Shown: positions 9,732-19,316, numbered from the stretch's first letter. The stretch is DNA of 34,803 nt from Citrobacter sp. Awk 4 (GCF_028069725.1 NZ_JANEWG010000044.1:1-34803), one strand, 5' to 3'. Made by a program: numbers and translations. The notes: generated from the letters alone by a model not told the origin.

Positions 9732-10705
9732 GTTGGATTACACCGGATCTGATTGAGATCCTGCTGAGCATTCTCAAAGCGGTGGTGATCCTGCTGGTGG
9801 TGGTCACCTGCGGGGCATTCATGAGCTTTGGTGAACGTCGCCTGCTGGGTCTGTTCCAGAACCGTTATGGACCAAACCGTGTTGGCTGGGGCGGTTCGCT
9901 CCAGCTGGTCGCGGACATGATCAAAATGTTCTTTAAAGAAGACTGGATCCCGAAATTCTCGGATCGCGTCATCTTTACGCTGGCGCCAATGATCGCCTTT
10001 ACCTCGCTGCTGCTGGCCTTTGCTATTGTGCCGGTCAGCCCTGGTTGGGTCGTTGCGGATCTGAACATCGGGATTCTGTTCTTCCTGATGATGGCCGGTC
10101 TGGCGGTCTACGCGGTGCTGTTTGCCGGTTGGTCGAGTAACAACAAATACTCGCTGCTGGGTGCGATGCGTGCCTCTGCGCAGACCCTGAGTTATGAAGT
10201 GTTCCTGGGACTTTCCCTGATGGGCGTGGTGGCGCAAGCCGGTTCATTTAACATGACCGATATCGTCAATAACCAGGCTGATATCTGGAACGTTATCCCG
10301 CAGTTCTTTGGTTTTATCACTTTTGCCATCGCGGGCGTGGCGGTGTGTCACCGCCACCCATTTGACCAACCGGAAGCCGAGCAGGAACTGGCAGATGGTT
10401 ACCACATTGAATATTCCGGGATGAAGTTCGGTCTGTTCTTCGTGGGGGAGTACATCGGTATCGTCACCATTTCTGCGCTGATGGTTACCCTGTTCTTCGG
10501 TGGCTGGCATGGCCCGTTCTTACCGCCATTCGTCTGGTTTGCGCTGAAAACCGCATTCTTCATGATGATGTTCATTTTGATTCGCGCGTCATTACCTCGT
10601 CCTCGTTATGACCAGGTGATGTCCTTCGGCTGGAAGATCTGTCTGCCGCTGACGCTTGTCAACTTGCTGGTAACGGCGGCTGTCATTCTCTGGCAGGCGC
10701 AATAA
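9728..10705 (+). CDS. nuoH: NADH-quinone oxidoreductase subunit H
   Basis: NuoH is the membrane subunit that forms the roof of the quinone chamber and links electron transfer to the proton-pumping arm. The 325 residues match E. coli and are predicted to span the membrane eight times. Conserved charged residues are visible: Glu36 near the first helix (FGERRLLG), Glu157 (SYEVFLGL), and the acidic loop [11 protein letters not shown] at 210-220 that borders the quinone site. The start overlaps the nuoG stop (ATGA). nuoI begins 14 bp downstream. Confidence 0.97.
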   Translation: MSWITPDLIEILLSILKAVVILLVVVTCGAFMSFGERRLLGLFQNRYGPNRVGWGGSLQLVADMIKMFFKEDWIPKFSDRVIFTLAPMIAFTSLLLAFAIVPVSPGWVVADLNIGILFFLMMAGLAVYAVLFAGWSSNNKYSLLGAMRASAQTLSYEVFLGLSLMGVVAQAGSFNMTDIVNNQADIWNVIPQFFGFITFAIAGVAVCHRHPFDQPEAEQELADGYHIEYSGMKFGLFFVGEYIGIVTISALMVTLFFGGWHGPFLPPFVWFALKTAFFMMMFILIRASLPRPRYDQVMSFGWKICLPLTLVNLLVTAAVILWQAQ

Positions 10706-10719
10706 GGGGCGAAAAGACC

Positions 10720-11262
10720 ATGACCTTAAAAGAATTGTTAGTAGGCTTTGGCACCCAGGTACGCAGTATCTGGATGATCGGCCTGCATGCGTTCGCCAAG
10801 CGCGAAACGCAGATGTACCCGGAAGAACCGGTCTATCTACCACCCCGTTTCCGTGGCCGTATCGTCCTGACGCGCGACCCGGACGGCGAAGAACGCTGTG
10901 TTGCCTGTAACCTGTGTGCGGTAGCCTGCCCGGTAGGCTGTATCTCTCTGCAAAAAGCAGAGACCAAAGATGGTCGTTGGTATCCGGAGTTTTTCCGCAT
11001 TAACTTCTCACGCTGCATTTTTTGCGGGCTGTGTGAAGAAGCCTGTCCGACAACGGCAATTCAGCTCACACCAGATTTCGAACTGGGTGAGTACAAGCGC
11101 CAGGATCTGGTTTACGAGAAAGAGGATCTGCTGATCTCCGGTCCGGGCAAATACCCGGAATATAACTTCTACCGGATGGCAGGTATGGCAATCGACGGCA
11201 AAGATAAGGGCGAAGCAGAGAACGAAGCCAAGCCTATCGACGTCAAGAGCCTGTTACCGTAA
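10720..11262 (+). CDS. nuoI: NADH-quinone oxidoreductase subunit I
   Basis: NuoI is the ferredoxin-like subunit with two [4Fe-4S] clusters, N6a and N6b, that bridge NuoG and NuoB. The 180 residues match E. coli. The two CxxCxxCxxxCP motifs are clear: Cys60, Cys63, Cys66, Cys70, with Cys74 following in the first ([15 protein letters not shown]), and Cys99, Cys102, Cys105, Cys109 in the second ([12 protein letters not shown]). An amphipathic N-terminus likely lies on the membrane surface. nuoJ follows after 11 bp with a strong AAGGAGAGG binding site. Confidence 0.98.
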   Translation: MTLKELLVGFGTQVRSIWMIGLHAFAKRETQMYPEEPVYLPPRFRGRIVLTRDPDGEERCVACNLCAVACPVGCISLQKAETKDGRWYPEFFRINFSRCIFCGLCEEACPTTAIQLTPDFELGEYKRQDLVYEKEDLLISGPGKYPEYNFYRMAGMAIDGKDKGEAENEAKPIDVKSLLP

Positions 11263-11273
11263 GGAGAGGGGCA

Positions 11274-11828
11274 ATGGAGTTCGCTTTTTATATTTGTGGG
11301 CTGGTCGCTATTCTCGCCACCTTGCGAGTGATCACCCACACCAATCCGGTGCATGCGTTGCTGTATCTGATTATTTCGCTGCTGGCGATTTCCGGGGTGT
11401 TTTTCTCGCTGGGGGCTTACTTCGCGGGTGCGCTGGAAATTATCGTCTACGCAGGCGCCATCATGGTGCTGTTCGTGTTCGTGGTGATGATGCTCAACCT
11501 GGGCGGTTCGGAAATCGAACAGGAACGTCAATGGCTGAAACCTCAGGTATGGATTGGTCCGGCGATTCTGTCGGCCGTCATGCTGGTGGTTATTGTGTAC
11601 GCCATTCTGGGTGTAAATGACCAGGGTATCGACGGTACGCCGATTAGCGCGAAAGCCGTCGGTATCTCTCTGTTCGGACCTTACGTGCTGGCGGTTGAAC
11701 TGGCTTCCATGCTGCTGCTGGCAGGTCTGGTTGTGGCCTTCCACGTCGGTCGTGAAGAGCGTGCAGGCGAAGTGCTGAGCAACCGCACTGAAGACCGTGC
11801 GAAAAGAAAAACGGAGGAGCACGCATGA
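11274..11828 (+). CDS. nuoJ: NADH-quinone oxidoreductase subunit J
   Basis: NuoJ is a membrane subunit with five predicted helices next to NuoA, NuoH and NuoK, at the start of the proton channel chain. The 184 residues match E. coli. The conserved third helix contains Glu55 and Tyr59 ([21 protein letters not shown]). The C-terminal tail is charged (about 160-184). Binding site AAGGAGAGG lies 5 bp before the ATG. The stop overlaps nuoK by 4 bp. Confidence 0.97.
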
Positions 11829-12127
11829 TCCCCTTACAACATGGACTGATCCTCGCTGCGATTTTATTCGTTCTGGGCTTAACCGGTCTGGTTATCCGCC
11901 GCAATCTGCTGTTTATGCTGATCGGTCTGGAAATCATGATTAATGCTTCCGCGCTGGCCTTTGTGGTCGCCGGTAGCTACTGGGGCCAGACCGATGGTCA
12001 GGTGATGTACATCCTCGCCATCAGCCTTGCGGCTGCTGAAGCGAGTATCGGACTTGCGCTGTTACTGCAACTGCATCGCCGTCGCCAGAACCTGAACATC
12101 GATTCAGTAAGTGAGATGCGTGGATGA
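11825..12127 (+). CDS. nuoK: NADH-quinone oxidoreductase subunit K
   Basis: NuoK is a 100-residue, three-helix membrane subunit related to MrpC of cation antiporters. The two buried glutamates needed for proton transfer in E. coli are present: Glu36 ([10 protein letters not shown]) and Glu72 ([11 protein letters not shown]). A GGAG binding site precedes the ATG, within the end of nuoJ. It overlaps both neighbours by 4 bp (ATGA with nuoJ and with nuoL), so the J-K-L trio is probably translated in a coupled way. Confidence 0.97.
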
Positions 12128-13965
12128 ACATGCTTGCCTTAACCATTATTCTGCCATTGATTGGCTTTGTATTACTGGCGTTCTCTCGCGGTCGCTGGTC
12201 GGAAAACCTCTCCGCTACCGTGGGCGTGGGCTCCATTGGTCTAGCCGCGCTGGTAACAGCGTTGGTCGGCATGGACTTCTTCGCGAACGGTCAGCAAGCG
12301 TTTAGCGTCCCACTGTGGACCTGGATGTCGGTCGGCAACTTCAACATTGGTGTTAACCTGGTACTGGATGGTCTCTCCCTGACCATGCTGTCTGTGGTTA
12401 CCGGTGTGGGCTTTCTGATCCACATGTTTGCGTCCTGGTATATGCGCGGTGAAGAGGGCTACTCTCGCTTCTTCGCGTACACCAACCTGTTTATCGCCAG
12501 CATGGTTGTCCTGGTGCTGGCCGATAACCTGCTGTTGATGTACCTCGGCTGGGAAGGCGTGGGCCTGTGCTCCTATCTGCTGATCGGTTTCTACTACACC
12601 GATCCGAAGAATGGTGCTGCGGCGATGAAAGCGTTTGTCGTGACCCGTGTGGGTGACGTCTTCCTCGCCTTCGCGCTGTTCATTCTTTACAACGAACTGG
12701 GCACCCTGAACTTCCGCGAAATGGTGGAACTGGCGCCGGCACACTTCGCTGCAGGCAACAACATGCTGACCTGGGCGACGCTGATGCTGCTGGGTGGTGC
12801 GGTTGGTAAATCTGCGCAGTTGCCGTTGCAGACATGGCTGGCAGATGCGATGGCAGGCCCGACGCCTGTCTCCGCGCTGATCCACGCTGCGACCATGGTA
12901 ACCGCTGGTGTCTACCTGATTGCCCGTACTCACGGTCTGTTCCTGATGACCCCGGAGATTCTGCATCTGGTGGGTATCGTCGGTGCGGTAACGCTGGTGC
13001 TGGCGGGTTTCGCCGCGCTGGTGCAGACCGACATCAAACGTGTACTCGCTTACTCCACCATGAGCCAGATTGGCTACATGTTCCTGGCGCTGGGCGTTCA
13101 GGCGTGGGATGCGGCGATTTTCCACCTGATGACGCACGCCTTCTTTAAAGCGCTGCTGTTCCTGGCATCCGGTTCGGTGATTCTGGCCTGCCATCACGAA
13201 CAGAACATCTTCAAAATGGGTGGCCTGCGTAAATCCATTCCGCTGGTTTATCTCTGCTTCCTGGTGGGTGGCGCGGCGTTGTCGGCTCTGCCGCTGATCA
13301 CCGCGGGCTTCTTCAGTAAGGATGAGATTCTGGCCGGTGCGATGGCGAATGGTCATATCAATCTGATGGTTGCAGGTCTGGTCGGTGCGTTTATGACCTC
13401 TCTGTACACCTTCCGTATGATTTTCATCGTGTTCCACGGTAAAGAGCAAATTCACGCTCATGCAGGGAAGGGGATTACCCATCATCTGCCGCTGATTGTG
13501 CTGATGATCCTGTCCACCTTCGTTGGCGCGCTGATTGTACCGCCGCTGCACGGTGTACTACCGGCAACAACCGAGCTTGAGCACGGTCGCGTGATGACCC
13601 TGGAAATTACCTCTGGCGTCGTGGCGATTGTGGGTATTCTGATGGCGGCCTGGCTGTGGCTGGGTAAACGCACTCTGGTGACCTCGATTGCTAACAGTGC
13701 GCCTGGTCGTCTGCTGGGGAACTGGTGGTATAACGCCTGGGGCTTCGACTGGTTGTACGACAATGTGTTCGTGAAGCCGTTCATGGGTATCGCCTGGTTG
13801 CTGAAAAGAGACCCACTGAACGCAATGATGAACATCCCGGCGATCCTTTCTCGCTTTGCAGGTAAAGGCCTGCTGTTTAGTGAGAACGGTTATCTGCGTT
13901 GGTATGTGGCGTCCATGAGCATCGGTGCGGTCGTTGTGCTGGCACTGTTGATGGTATTGCGTTGA
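12124..13965 (+). CDS. nuoL: NADH-quinone oxidoreductase subunit L
   Basis: NuoL is the distal antiporter-like proton-pumping subunit of complex I, related to MrpA. The 613 residues match E. coli. About 14 core membrane helices are followed by the long lateral amphipathic helix and a final helix at the C-terminus. The pump residues Glu144 ([18 protein letters not shown]) and Lys229 ([14 protein letters not shown]) are present. The start overlaps the nuoK stop. The gene is followed by an unusually long 246-bp gap within the operon. Confidence 0.97.
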
Positions 13966-13984
13966 GTTTGATTGTTTTGTGGGT

Positions 13985-14014
13985 GTCGGATGGCGCTGCG
14001 CTTATCCGACCTAC
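13985..14014. repeat. REP (repetitive extragenic palindromic) element
   Basis: GTCGGATGGCG, then CTGCG, then CTTATCCGACCTAC closely fits the enterobacterial REP consensus: an imperfect stem (GTCGGAT with ATCCGAC) followed by the conserved CTAC tail. It lies 19 bp after nuoL. REPs between operon genes often protect upstream mRNA from 3' exonucleases. Only one copy is seen in the window. Confidence 0.85.
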
Positions 14015-14079
14015 AAACCCAAAATAATTTTTAGAATTCGTTGAAAATCTGTTCCTGAAGTACAGGCGTCATCGGCGAA

Positions 14080-14163
14080 GTCAGACCGAATACCGCCAGC
14101 GCAGAGCAACCGGAGCGTACTGAAGTACGTGAGGATTGCGAGCACTGCCGGGATTTGGGCTGA
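14080..14163. repeat. 84-bp imperfect inverted repeat, ERIC-like in shape
   Basis: The whole segment is nearly self-complementary about a centre at 14121-14123. Outer arms at 14080-14099 (GTCAGACCGAATACCGCCAG) and 14144-14163 (CTGCCGGGATTTGGGCTGAC) pair with few mismatches. The tip is CGTAC, loop TGAA, GTACG at 14116-14129. The size and the GTAC-type tip resemble ERIC/IRU elements, but the sequence does not match the ERIC consensus I remember, so I leave the family unassigned. It lies between the REP element and nuoM. Confidence 0.65.
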
Positions 14164-14211
14164 CGAGTGAGATAGCCTGAGCAGGAGTAAATATAAGGGA
14201 CATACTTAGCT

Positions 14212-15741
14212 ATGTTATTACCCTGGTTGATATTAATCCCCTTTATCGGTGGCTTCCTGTGCTGGCAGACCGAACGCTTTGGCGTGAAGGTGCCGCGCTG
14301 GATAGCGCTGGTAACCATGGGACTGACGCTGGCGCTTGGTCTGCAACTGTGGTTGCAGGGCGGCTATTCACTGACGCAATCCGCTGGCATTCCGCAGTGG
14401 CAGTCTGAGTTCGTGCTGCCGTGGATCCCGCGCTTTGGCATCTCAATCCATCTGGCCATTGACGGTCTGTCACTGCTGATGGTGGTGCTGACCGGTCTGC
14501 TGGGTGTTCTGGCGGTACTTTGCTCCTGGAATGAAATCGAAAAATACCAGGGCTTCTTCCACCTGAACCTGATGTGGATCCTCGGCGGCGTTATCGGCGT
14601 GTTCCTTGCCATCGACATGTTCCTGTTCTTCTTCTTCTGGGAAATGATGCTGGTGCCGATGTACTTCCTGATCGCGCTGTGGGGGCATAAAGCTTCTGAC
14701 GGTAAAACGCGTATCACGGCAGCTACTAAGTTCTTCATCTATACCCAGGCGAGTGGTCTGGTGATGTTGATTGCCATCCTGTCGCTGGTGTTTGTTCACT
14801 ACAATGCGACCGGCGTCTGGACCTTCAACTATGAAGAGCTGCTGAATACCCCGATGTCCCACGGTGTGGAATATCTGTTGATGCTGGGCTTCTTCATCGC
14901 CTTCGCGGTAAAAATGCCAGTGGTTCCGCTGCACGGCTGGTTGCCGGACGCGCACTCCCAGGCACCGACCGCAGGTTCCGTTGACCTGGCGGGGATTTTG
15001 CTGAAAACCGCGGCCTACGGTCTGCTGCGTTTCTCCCTGCCGCTGTTCCCGAACGCGTCTGCGGAGTTCGCGCCAATCGCCATGTGGCTGGGTGTGGTCG
15101 GTATCTTCTACGGCGCATGGATGGCATTTGCTCAGTACGACATCAAACGTCTGATTGCTTACACCTCTGTTTCGCACATGGGCTTCGTACTGATTGCTAT
15201 CTACACTGGCAACCAACTGGCGTATCAGGGTGCGGTGATCCAGATGATTGCGCACGGTCTGTCCGCTGCGGGTCTCTTCATTCTGTGTGGTCAGCTGTAC
15301 GAACGTCTGCACACCCGTGATATGCGTATGATGGGCGGTCTGTGGGGCAAAATGAAATGGTTGCCTGCACTGTCGATGTTCTTCGCGGTCTGTACGCTGG
15401 GTATGCCGGGTACCGGTAACTTCGTCGGCGAATTCATGATTCTGTTCGGCAGCTTCCAGGTGGTTCCGGTGATTACCGTGATCTCTACCTTTGGTCTGGT
15501 GTTTGCCTCCGTTTACTCGCTGGCGATGCTGCATCGTGCTTACTTCGGTAAGGCGAAAAGCCAGATTGCCAGTGTTGAACTGCCAGGGATGTCGCTACGC
15601 GAGCTGTTTATCATCCTGTTGCTGGTTGTGCTTCTGGTACTGCTTGGCTTCTATCCGCAGCCGATTCTGGATACCTCGCATTCAGCGATGGGCAACATCC
15701 AGCAGTGGTTTGTTAATTCCGTTACTACTACAAGGCCGTAA
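14212..15741 (+). CDS. nuoM: NADH-quinone oxidoreductase subunit M
   Basis: NuoM is the middle antiporter-like proton-pumping subunit of complex I, with 14 predicted membrane helices. The 509 residues match E. coli. Glu144 (FFFWEMMLVPMYFLIALWG) and Lys234 (AFAVKMPVVPLHGWLPDAHSQAP) are the channel residues essential in E. coli. It starts 246 bp after nuoL, downstream of a REP and a large inverted repeat. nuoN follows after 6 bp. Confidence 0.97.
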   Translation: MLLPWLILIPFIGGFLCWQTERFGVKVPRWIALVTMGLTLALGLQLWLQGGYSLTQSAGIPQWQSEFVLPWIPRFGISIHLAIDGLSLLMVVLTGLLGVLAVLCSWNEIEKYQGFFHLNLMWILGGVIGVFLAIDMFLFFFFWEMMLVPMYFLIALWGHKASDGKTRITAATKFFIYTQASGLVMLIAILSLVFVHYNATGVWTFNYEELLNTPMSHGVEYLLMLGFFIAFAVKMPVVPLHGWLPDAHSQAPTAGSVDLAGILLKTAAYGLLRFSLPLFPNASAEFAPIAMWLGVVGIFYGAWMAFAQYDIKRLIAYTSVSHMGFVLIAIYTGNQLAYQGAVIQMIAHGLSAAGLFILCGQLYERLHTRDMRMMGGLWGKMKWLPALSMFFAVCTLGMPGTGNFVGEFMILFGSFQVVPVITVISTFGLVFASVYSLAMLHRAYFGKAKSQIASVELPGMSLRELFIILLLVVLLVLLGFYPQPILDTSHSAMGNIQQWFVNSVTTTRP

Positions 15742-15747
15742 ATCGCC

Positions 15748-17205
15748 ATGACAATAACTCCACAACACCTGATTGCGCTGCTACCGCTGCTGATCGTCGG
15801 CTTGACGGTGGTGGTTGTGATGCTCTCCATTGCGTGGCGACGCAATCACTTCCTCAATGCCACGCTGTCGGTCATTGGGCTTAACGCTGCACTGGTTTCG
15901 CTTTGGTTTGTTGGCCAGGCTGGCGCTATGGACGTGACGCCGCTGATGCGCGTCGATGGTTTCGCGATGCTCTACACCGGACTGGTACTGTTGGCGAGCC
16001 TTGCCACCTGTACCTTTGCTTATCCGTGGCTGGAAGGCTATGACGATAACCGGGAAGAGTTCTACCTGCTGGTGCTGATTGCCGCGCTGGGTGGGATCCT
16101 GCTGGCCAACGCTAACCATCTGGCGGCGTTGTTCCTGGGTATTGAGCTTATCTCTCTGCCGCTGTTTGGCCTGGTGGGTTACGCGTTCCGTCAGAAACGT
16201 TCGCTGGAAGCCAGTATCAAATACACCATTCTGTCTGCCGCAGCATCTTCATTCCTGCTGTTTGGTATGGCGATGGTGTACGCGCAGTCCGGCAATCTGT
16301 CGTTTGTCGCGCTGGGTAAGAGCCTGGGCGACGGGATGCTGAACGAGCCGCTGCTGCTGGCGGGCTTTGGCATGATGATTGTTGGCCTTGGCTTTAAACT
16401 CTCTCTGGTGCCGTTCCATCTGTGGACGCCAGACGTTTACCAGGGCGCGCCTGCGCCGGTTTCCACTTTCCTGGCGACGGCGAGCAAGATCGCAATCTTC
16501 GGTGTGGTGATGCGTCTGTTCCTGTACGCACCGGTTGGCAACAGCGAAGCGGTACGTGTGGTACTGGGCGTGATTGCCTTTGCCTCCATCATCTTCGGTA
16601 ACCTGATGGCGCTGAGCCAGACCAACATCAAACGTCTGCTTGGTTACTCCTCTATCTCTCACCTCGGTTATCTGCTGGTGGCGTTGATTGCCCTGCAGAG
16701 CGGTGAGATGTCGATGGAAGCGGTGGGTGTTTACCTGGCCGGTTACCTGTTCAGCAGCCTCGGCGCGTTCGGTGTGGTTAGCCTGATGTCCAGCCCGTAC
16801 CGTGGGCCGGATGCGGATTCACTGTTCTCCTACCGTGGTCTGTTCTGGCACCGTCCGATCCTCGCGGCTGTGTTGACGGTAATGATGCTGTCTCTGGCGG
16901 GTATCCCGATGACGCTGGGCTTTATCGGTAAATTCTACGTTATTGCCGTCGGTGTTCAGGCTAACTTGTGGTGGCTGGTCGGTGGCGTAGTGGTTGGCTC
17001 CGCGATTGGTCTGTACTACTACCTGCGCGTTGCCGTGAGCCTCTACCTGAGTGCGCCGCAGCAGCTTAACCGTGATGCGCCGTCAAACTGGCAGTACAGT
17101 GCGGGCGGTATCGTGGTACTGATCTCCGCGCTGTTGGTGCTAATTCTCGGTGTCTACCCGCAGCCGTTGATCAGCATTGTGCAACTGGCCGCACCGCTGA
17201 TGTAA
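15748..17205 (+). CDS. nuoN: NADH-quinone oxidoreductase subunit N
   Basis: NuoN is the proximal antiporter-like proton-pumping subunit of complex I, next to NuoK. The 485 residues match E. coli and give 14 predicted membrane helices. Glu133 ([19 protein letters not shown]) and Lys217 ([23 protein letters not shown]) are the channel residues. It is the last gene of the operon, 6 bp after nuoM, and is followed by a strong bidirectional terminator. Confidence 0.97.
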   Translation: MTITPQHLIALLPLLIVGLTVVVVMLSIAWRRNHFLNATLSVIGLNAALVSLWFVGQAGAMDVTPLMRVDGFAMLYTGLVLLASLATCTFAYPWLEGYDDNREEFYLLVLIAALGGILLANANHLAALFLGIELISLPLFGLVGYAFRQKRSLEASIKYTILSAAASSFLLFGMAMVYAQSGNLSFVALGKSLGDGMLNEPLLLAGFGMMIVGLGFKLSLVPFHLWTPDVYQGAPAPVSTFLATASKIAIFGVVMRLFLYAPVGNSEAVRVVLGVIAFASIIFGNLMALSQTNIKRLLGYSSISHLGYLLVALIALQSGEMSMEAVGVYLAGYLFSSLGAFGVVSLMSSPYRGPDADSLFSYRGLFWHRPILAAVLTVMMLSLAGIPMTLGFIGKFYVIAVGVQANLWWLVGGVVVGSAIGLYYYLRVAVSLYLSAPQQLNRDAPSNWQYSAGGIVVLISALLVLILGVYPQPLISIVQLAAPLM

Positions 17206-17221
17206 GCGAAATGCAGAAACG

Positions 17222-17249
17222 AAAAAACCGCCGATTCGGCGGTTTTTTT
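17222..17249. terminator. Bidirectional terminator between nuoN and cheV
   Basis: Six A, then CCGCCG, loop ATT, CGGCGG and seven T. The A tract on one side and the T tract on the other let it end both nuoA-N transcription (+) and cheV transcription (-). It lies 16 bp after nuoN and 15 bp past the cheV stop. Confidence 0.92.
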
Positions 17250-17264
17250 ATATCCGGAGTAAAA

Positions 17265-18269
17265 TTAGCCGATCAGCTGACGGCTCACCAGCGGACCACT
17301 GACGTTTTGCGCCGCGCGCTCCATCACTTCCTGAATCACCGATGACAACTCGTTGACTTCAAATTTCGCCACATAGCCATCGGCTTTCACTTTGCGCACA
17401 TGGTCTTCGTTAGCGCTACCGGAAAGCGACGAGTGGATCACCACCGGGATTTTCTTTAGTCGTTCGTCGGTTTTGATTTTGCGGGTGAGGGTAAAACCGT
17501 CCATCTCCGGCATTTCGAGGTCGGTCAACACGAGGGCTATTTTCTCGCTAATCGGTTTGCCTTCCGCTTCGGCCTCTTTGGCCAGTTGTTGGATCTTCTC
17601 CCAGGCATCTTTACCGGTGATATGCATCTGATGCGGGATTTCCATGGCATTTAACCCTTTCTCGAGCATCGCGCGGGCTACCCTCGAATCTTCGGCGACG
17701 ATCGCCACCGCTCCGGGCGTGATATTGAACTTATTGGTCTTTAGATGAGCGGCGCGCAAATCGTGATTTGACGGTACGATGTCATAGAGGATCTGTTCAA
17801 CGTCGAGCACCAGCGCCAGGTTGTTGGTTTCTTTGTCATCATCCAGACAGGCGATGCTGGTGATATAGCGCCCGTTGACGGCTTTCTCGGCGGTGTGAAC
17901 CTGCTGCCAGTCCAGACGCAGGATATTCTCAACAGACTCCACTGCGAATGCCTGAACACTGCGGGCATATTCGGTGATAAGCAGAATATTCAAACCGGTC
18001 TCAGGCTTACATCCGGCGACGGCCGGAAGGTCGATGACCGGGATCACCTGATCGCGAATGTTGACCATCCCTAAGAGAGGCGCTTTCATCCCGGCCGGGC
18101 GCGTAAACGTCGGCATGGGAACAATTTCGCGCAGCTTAAATACGTTGATGCCAAACAGCTCTGATTTCTGTTCCTGCACTGATGTACCAAGACGAAACAA
18201 CAGCAATTCAAAACGGTTGGACAGGGTCAGGTTCGCCCTGTCATCAATATCTTTCTGGAAATTGTCCAT
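17265..18269 (-). CDS. cheV: Chemotaxis coupling protein CheV (CheW domain plus receiver)
   Basis: This 334-residue protein has an N-terminal CheW-like coupling domain (about 12-165) and a C-terminal response-regulator receiver domain (about 185-320). CheV proteins link chemoreceptors to the kinase CheA, and phosphorylation of the receiver tunes adaptation. Receiver residues seen: acidic pair Glu193-Asp194, phospho-acceptor Asp250 (LTDLEMPEMDGF), Ser280/Ser281 and Lys302. I chose the start MDNFQKDI at 18269 because a GAGG site lies 5 bp upstream; a longer frame to 18560 would run into rbn. A sigma-28-type promoter precedes it (18304-18330). I recall a gene of this kind at this position in Salmonella and Citrobacter, and its absence from E. 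coli K-12. Confidence 0.93.
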   Translation of the reverse strand: MDNFQKDIDDRANLTLSNRFELLLFRLGTSVQEQKSELFGINVFKLREIVPMPTFTRPAGMKAPLLGMVNIRDQVIPVIDLPAVAGCKPETGLNILLITEYARSVQAFAVESVENILRLDWQQVHTAEKAVNGRYITSIACLDDDKETNNLALVLDVEQILYDIVPSNHDLRAAHLKTNKFNITPGAVAIVAEDSRVARAMLEKGLNAMEIPHQMHITGKDAWEKIQQLAKEAEAEGKPISEKIALVLTDLEMPEMDGFTLTRKIKTDERLKKIPVVIHSSLSGSANEDHVRKVKADGYVAKFEVNELSSVIQEVMERAAQNVSGPLVSRQLIG

Positions 18270-18303
18270 TCTGTCCTCAATGTGAAATCCAGCCTTGTCA
18301 CTG

Positions 18304-18330
18304 TTATCGGCACGGAGGGTAAAAAATGGA
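18304..18330 (-). promoter_or_regulatory. Sigma-28 (FliA) promoter for cheV
   Basis: On the - strand, GCCGATAA (18304-18311) matches the sigma-28 -10 consensus at all eight positions. Exactly 11 bp upstream is TCCATTTT (18323-18330), 5 of 8 matches to the -35 consensus TAAAGTTT. The spacing is the one expected. Transcription should start near 18297, 28 nt before the cheV ATG. The site lies between the rbn stop codon and cheV. Confidence 0.8.
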
Positions 18331-18333
18331 GCG

Positions 18334-19251
18334 TTAAACCGTGAAAACGGCGAAATCGTAGGCCAGTTCGGTCGCAGGGAAAATCGCCTGGCACTCCGCC
18401 AGCATCCTGCGGCATCCTTCAGCGTCATAGCGTGAACTGACGTGGGTAATGACCAGGCGACCAACGCGTGCTTCCTTCGCCAGCAACGCAGCCTGGCGGG
18501 TTGAACTGTGTCCGCGGCTATTGGCTTTTTCTTCCATTGCCGTCTCCAGCGTGGTTTCATGCACCATCACATCCACGCCTTTTGCCAGTTCGTATGCGCC
18601 AGCACAGGGCGCGGTATCACCGAAGATCGCCACCGATTTGCCGGCAACGGGTGGGGCTAGATAGTCCGCGCCGTGGAGCCATCGACCATCTTCCTGCATG
18701 ACGCTTTTCCCGGCCTTCAGATCCTGAAACCAGGGACCGGGCTTCACACCCGCCGCCTTTAACGCTTTCGCATCCAGCGCGCCGGGTTTGTCATGCTCTT
18801 CAACACGGTAGCCGTAGCATTCCAGCGGATGTTCCAGCGTAAACGCCGTCACTTTGCGTAAACCATCATCCAGAATCTCACCGGCGGTGATTTCAATAAT
18901 CTCCAGCGGATAGTCGGTCCAGGAGCCGCTGAGGCGCAAAGCCGTTTCGGTAAATTCGCGCAGTCCTTTTGGTCCGTAAATCGTCAGCGGATGGGCATTG
19001 CCCGCCATCGACCGACTACACAGTAAACCCGGTAAACCGAACAGATGATCGCCATGCAGATGGCTAATGAAGATGCGGTCGAGTTTACCCGGATTAAACG
19101 CGGTACTGAGCATCTGATGCTGCGTGCCTTCGCCACAGTCAAACAACCATAGCCCAGCCTGCGTTGGGTGCTGTAGGTTCAGTAAGATCGCCGTCACATT
19201 GCGTGAGCGCGTAGGAACGCCCGCAGAAGTACCTAAGAAAATGAATTCCAT
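18334..19251 (-). CDS. rbn: Ribonuclease BN / RNase Z
   Basis: RNase BN (ElaC, RNase Z family) is a zinc metallo-beta-lactamase-fold nuclease that trims tRNA 3' ends and also acts on other RNAs. The 305 residues equal E. coli Rbn. The metal site is complete: His64, His66, Asp68, His69 ([15 protein letters not shown]), His141, Asp212 and His270. The conserved NSRGHSS segment with His248 is also present. The start [20 protein letters not shown] at 19251 is the family start; an ATG directly before it (19254) would add one Met. It is divergent from elaA, with a 65-bp shared intergenic region, and cheV follows on the same strand after 64 bp, probably with its own promoter. elaC is an older symbol. 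Confidence 0.96.
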   Translation of the reverse strand: MEFIFLGTSAGVPTRSRNVTAILLNLQHPTQAGLWLFDCGEGTQHQMLSTAFNPGKLDRIFISHLHGDHLFGLPGLLCSRSMAGNAHPLTIYGPKGLREFTETALRLSGSWTDYPLEIIEITAGEILDDGLRKVTAFTLEHPLECYGYRVEEHDKPGALDAKALKAAGVKPGPWFQDLKAGKSVMQEDGRWLHGADYLAPPVAGKSVAIFGDTAPCAGAYELAKGVDVMVHETTLETAMEEKANSRGHSSTRQAALLAKEARVGRLVITHVSSRYDAEGCRRMLAECQAIFPATELAYDFAVFTV

Positions 19252-19284
19252 CATTCCATTACACGTTTGAACATCAATCTGGCT

Positions 19285-19292
19285 AGTATAAA
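19285..19292. promoter_or_regulatory. Overlapping -10 elements for divergent rbn and elaA
   Basis: TATAAA at 19287-19292 (+) could be the -10 of elaA, and TATACT read on the - strand over 19285-19290 could be the -10 of rbn. They share the central TATA. No good -35 is seen for either: the best for elaA is GTTTGA at 19265-19270 with 16-bp spacing. The promoters are inferred from position in a 65-bp divergent gap. Confidence 0.35.
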
Positions 19293-19316
19293 GCGAATAC
19301 GACAAAGGAGCGCACA

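Noticed and set aside
12241-13551. 436-codon open frame antisense to nuoL, with similar long antisense frames under nuoF, nuoG and nuoM
   Set aside because: These are mirror frames of GC-rich, strongly biased genes. Their composition is rich in His, Gln and Arg and fits no protein family.
14080-14163. Calling the nuoL-nuoM palindrome an ERIC element
   Set aside because: Shape and tip are similar, but the sequence does not follow the ERIC consensus as I remember it, so it is listed only as an inverted repeat.
18270-18560. N-terminal extension of cheV
   Set aside because: It would overlap rbn, lacks CheV homology, and lies upstream of the good Shine-Dalgarno and sigma-28 promoter that fit the start at 18269.
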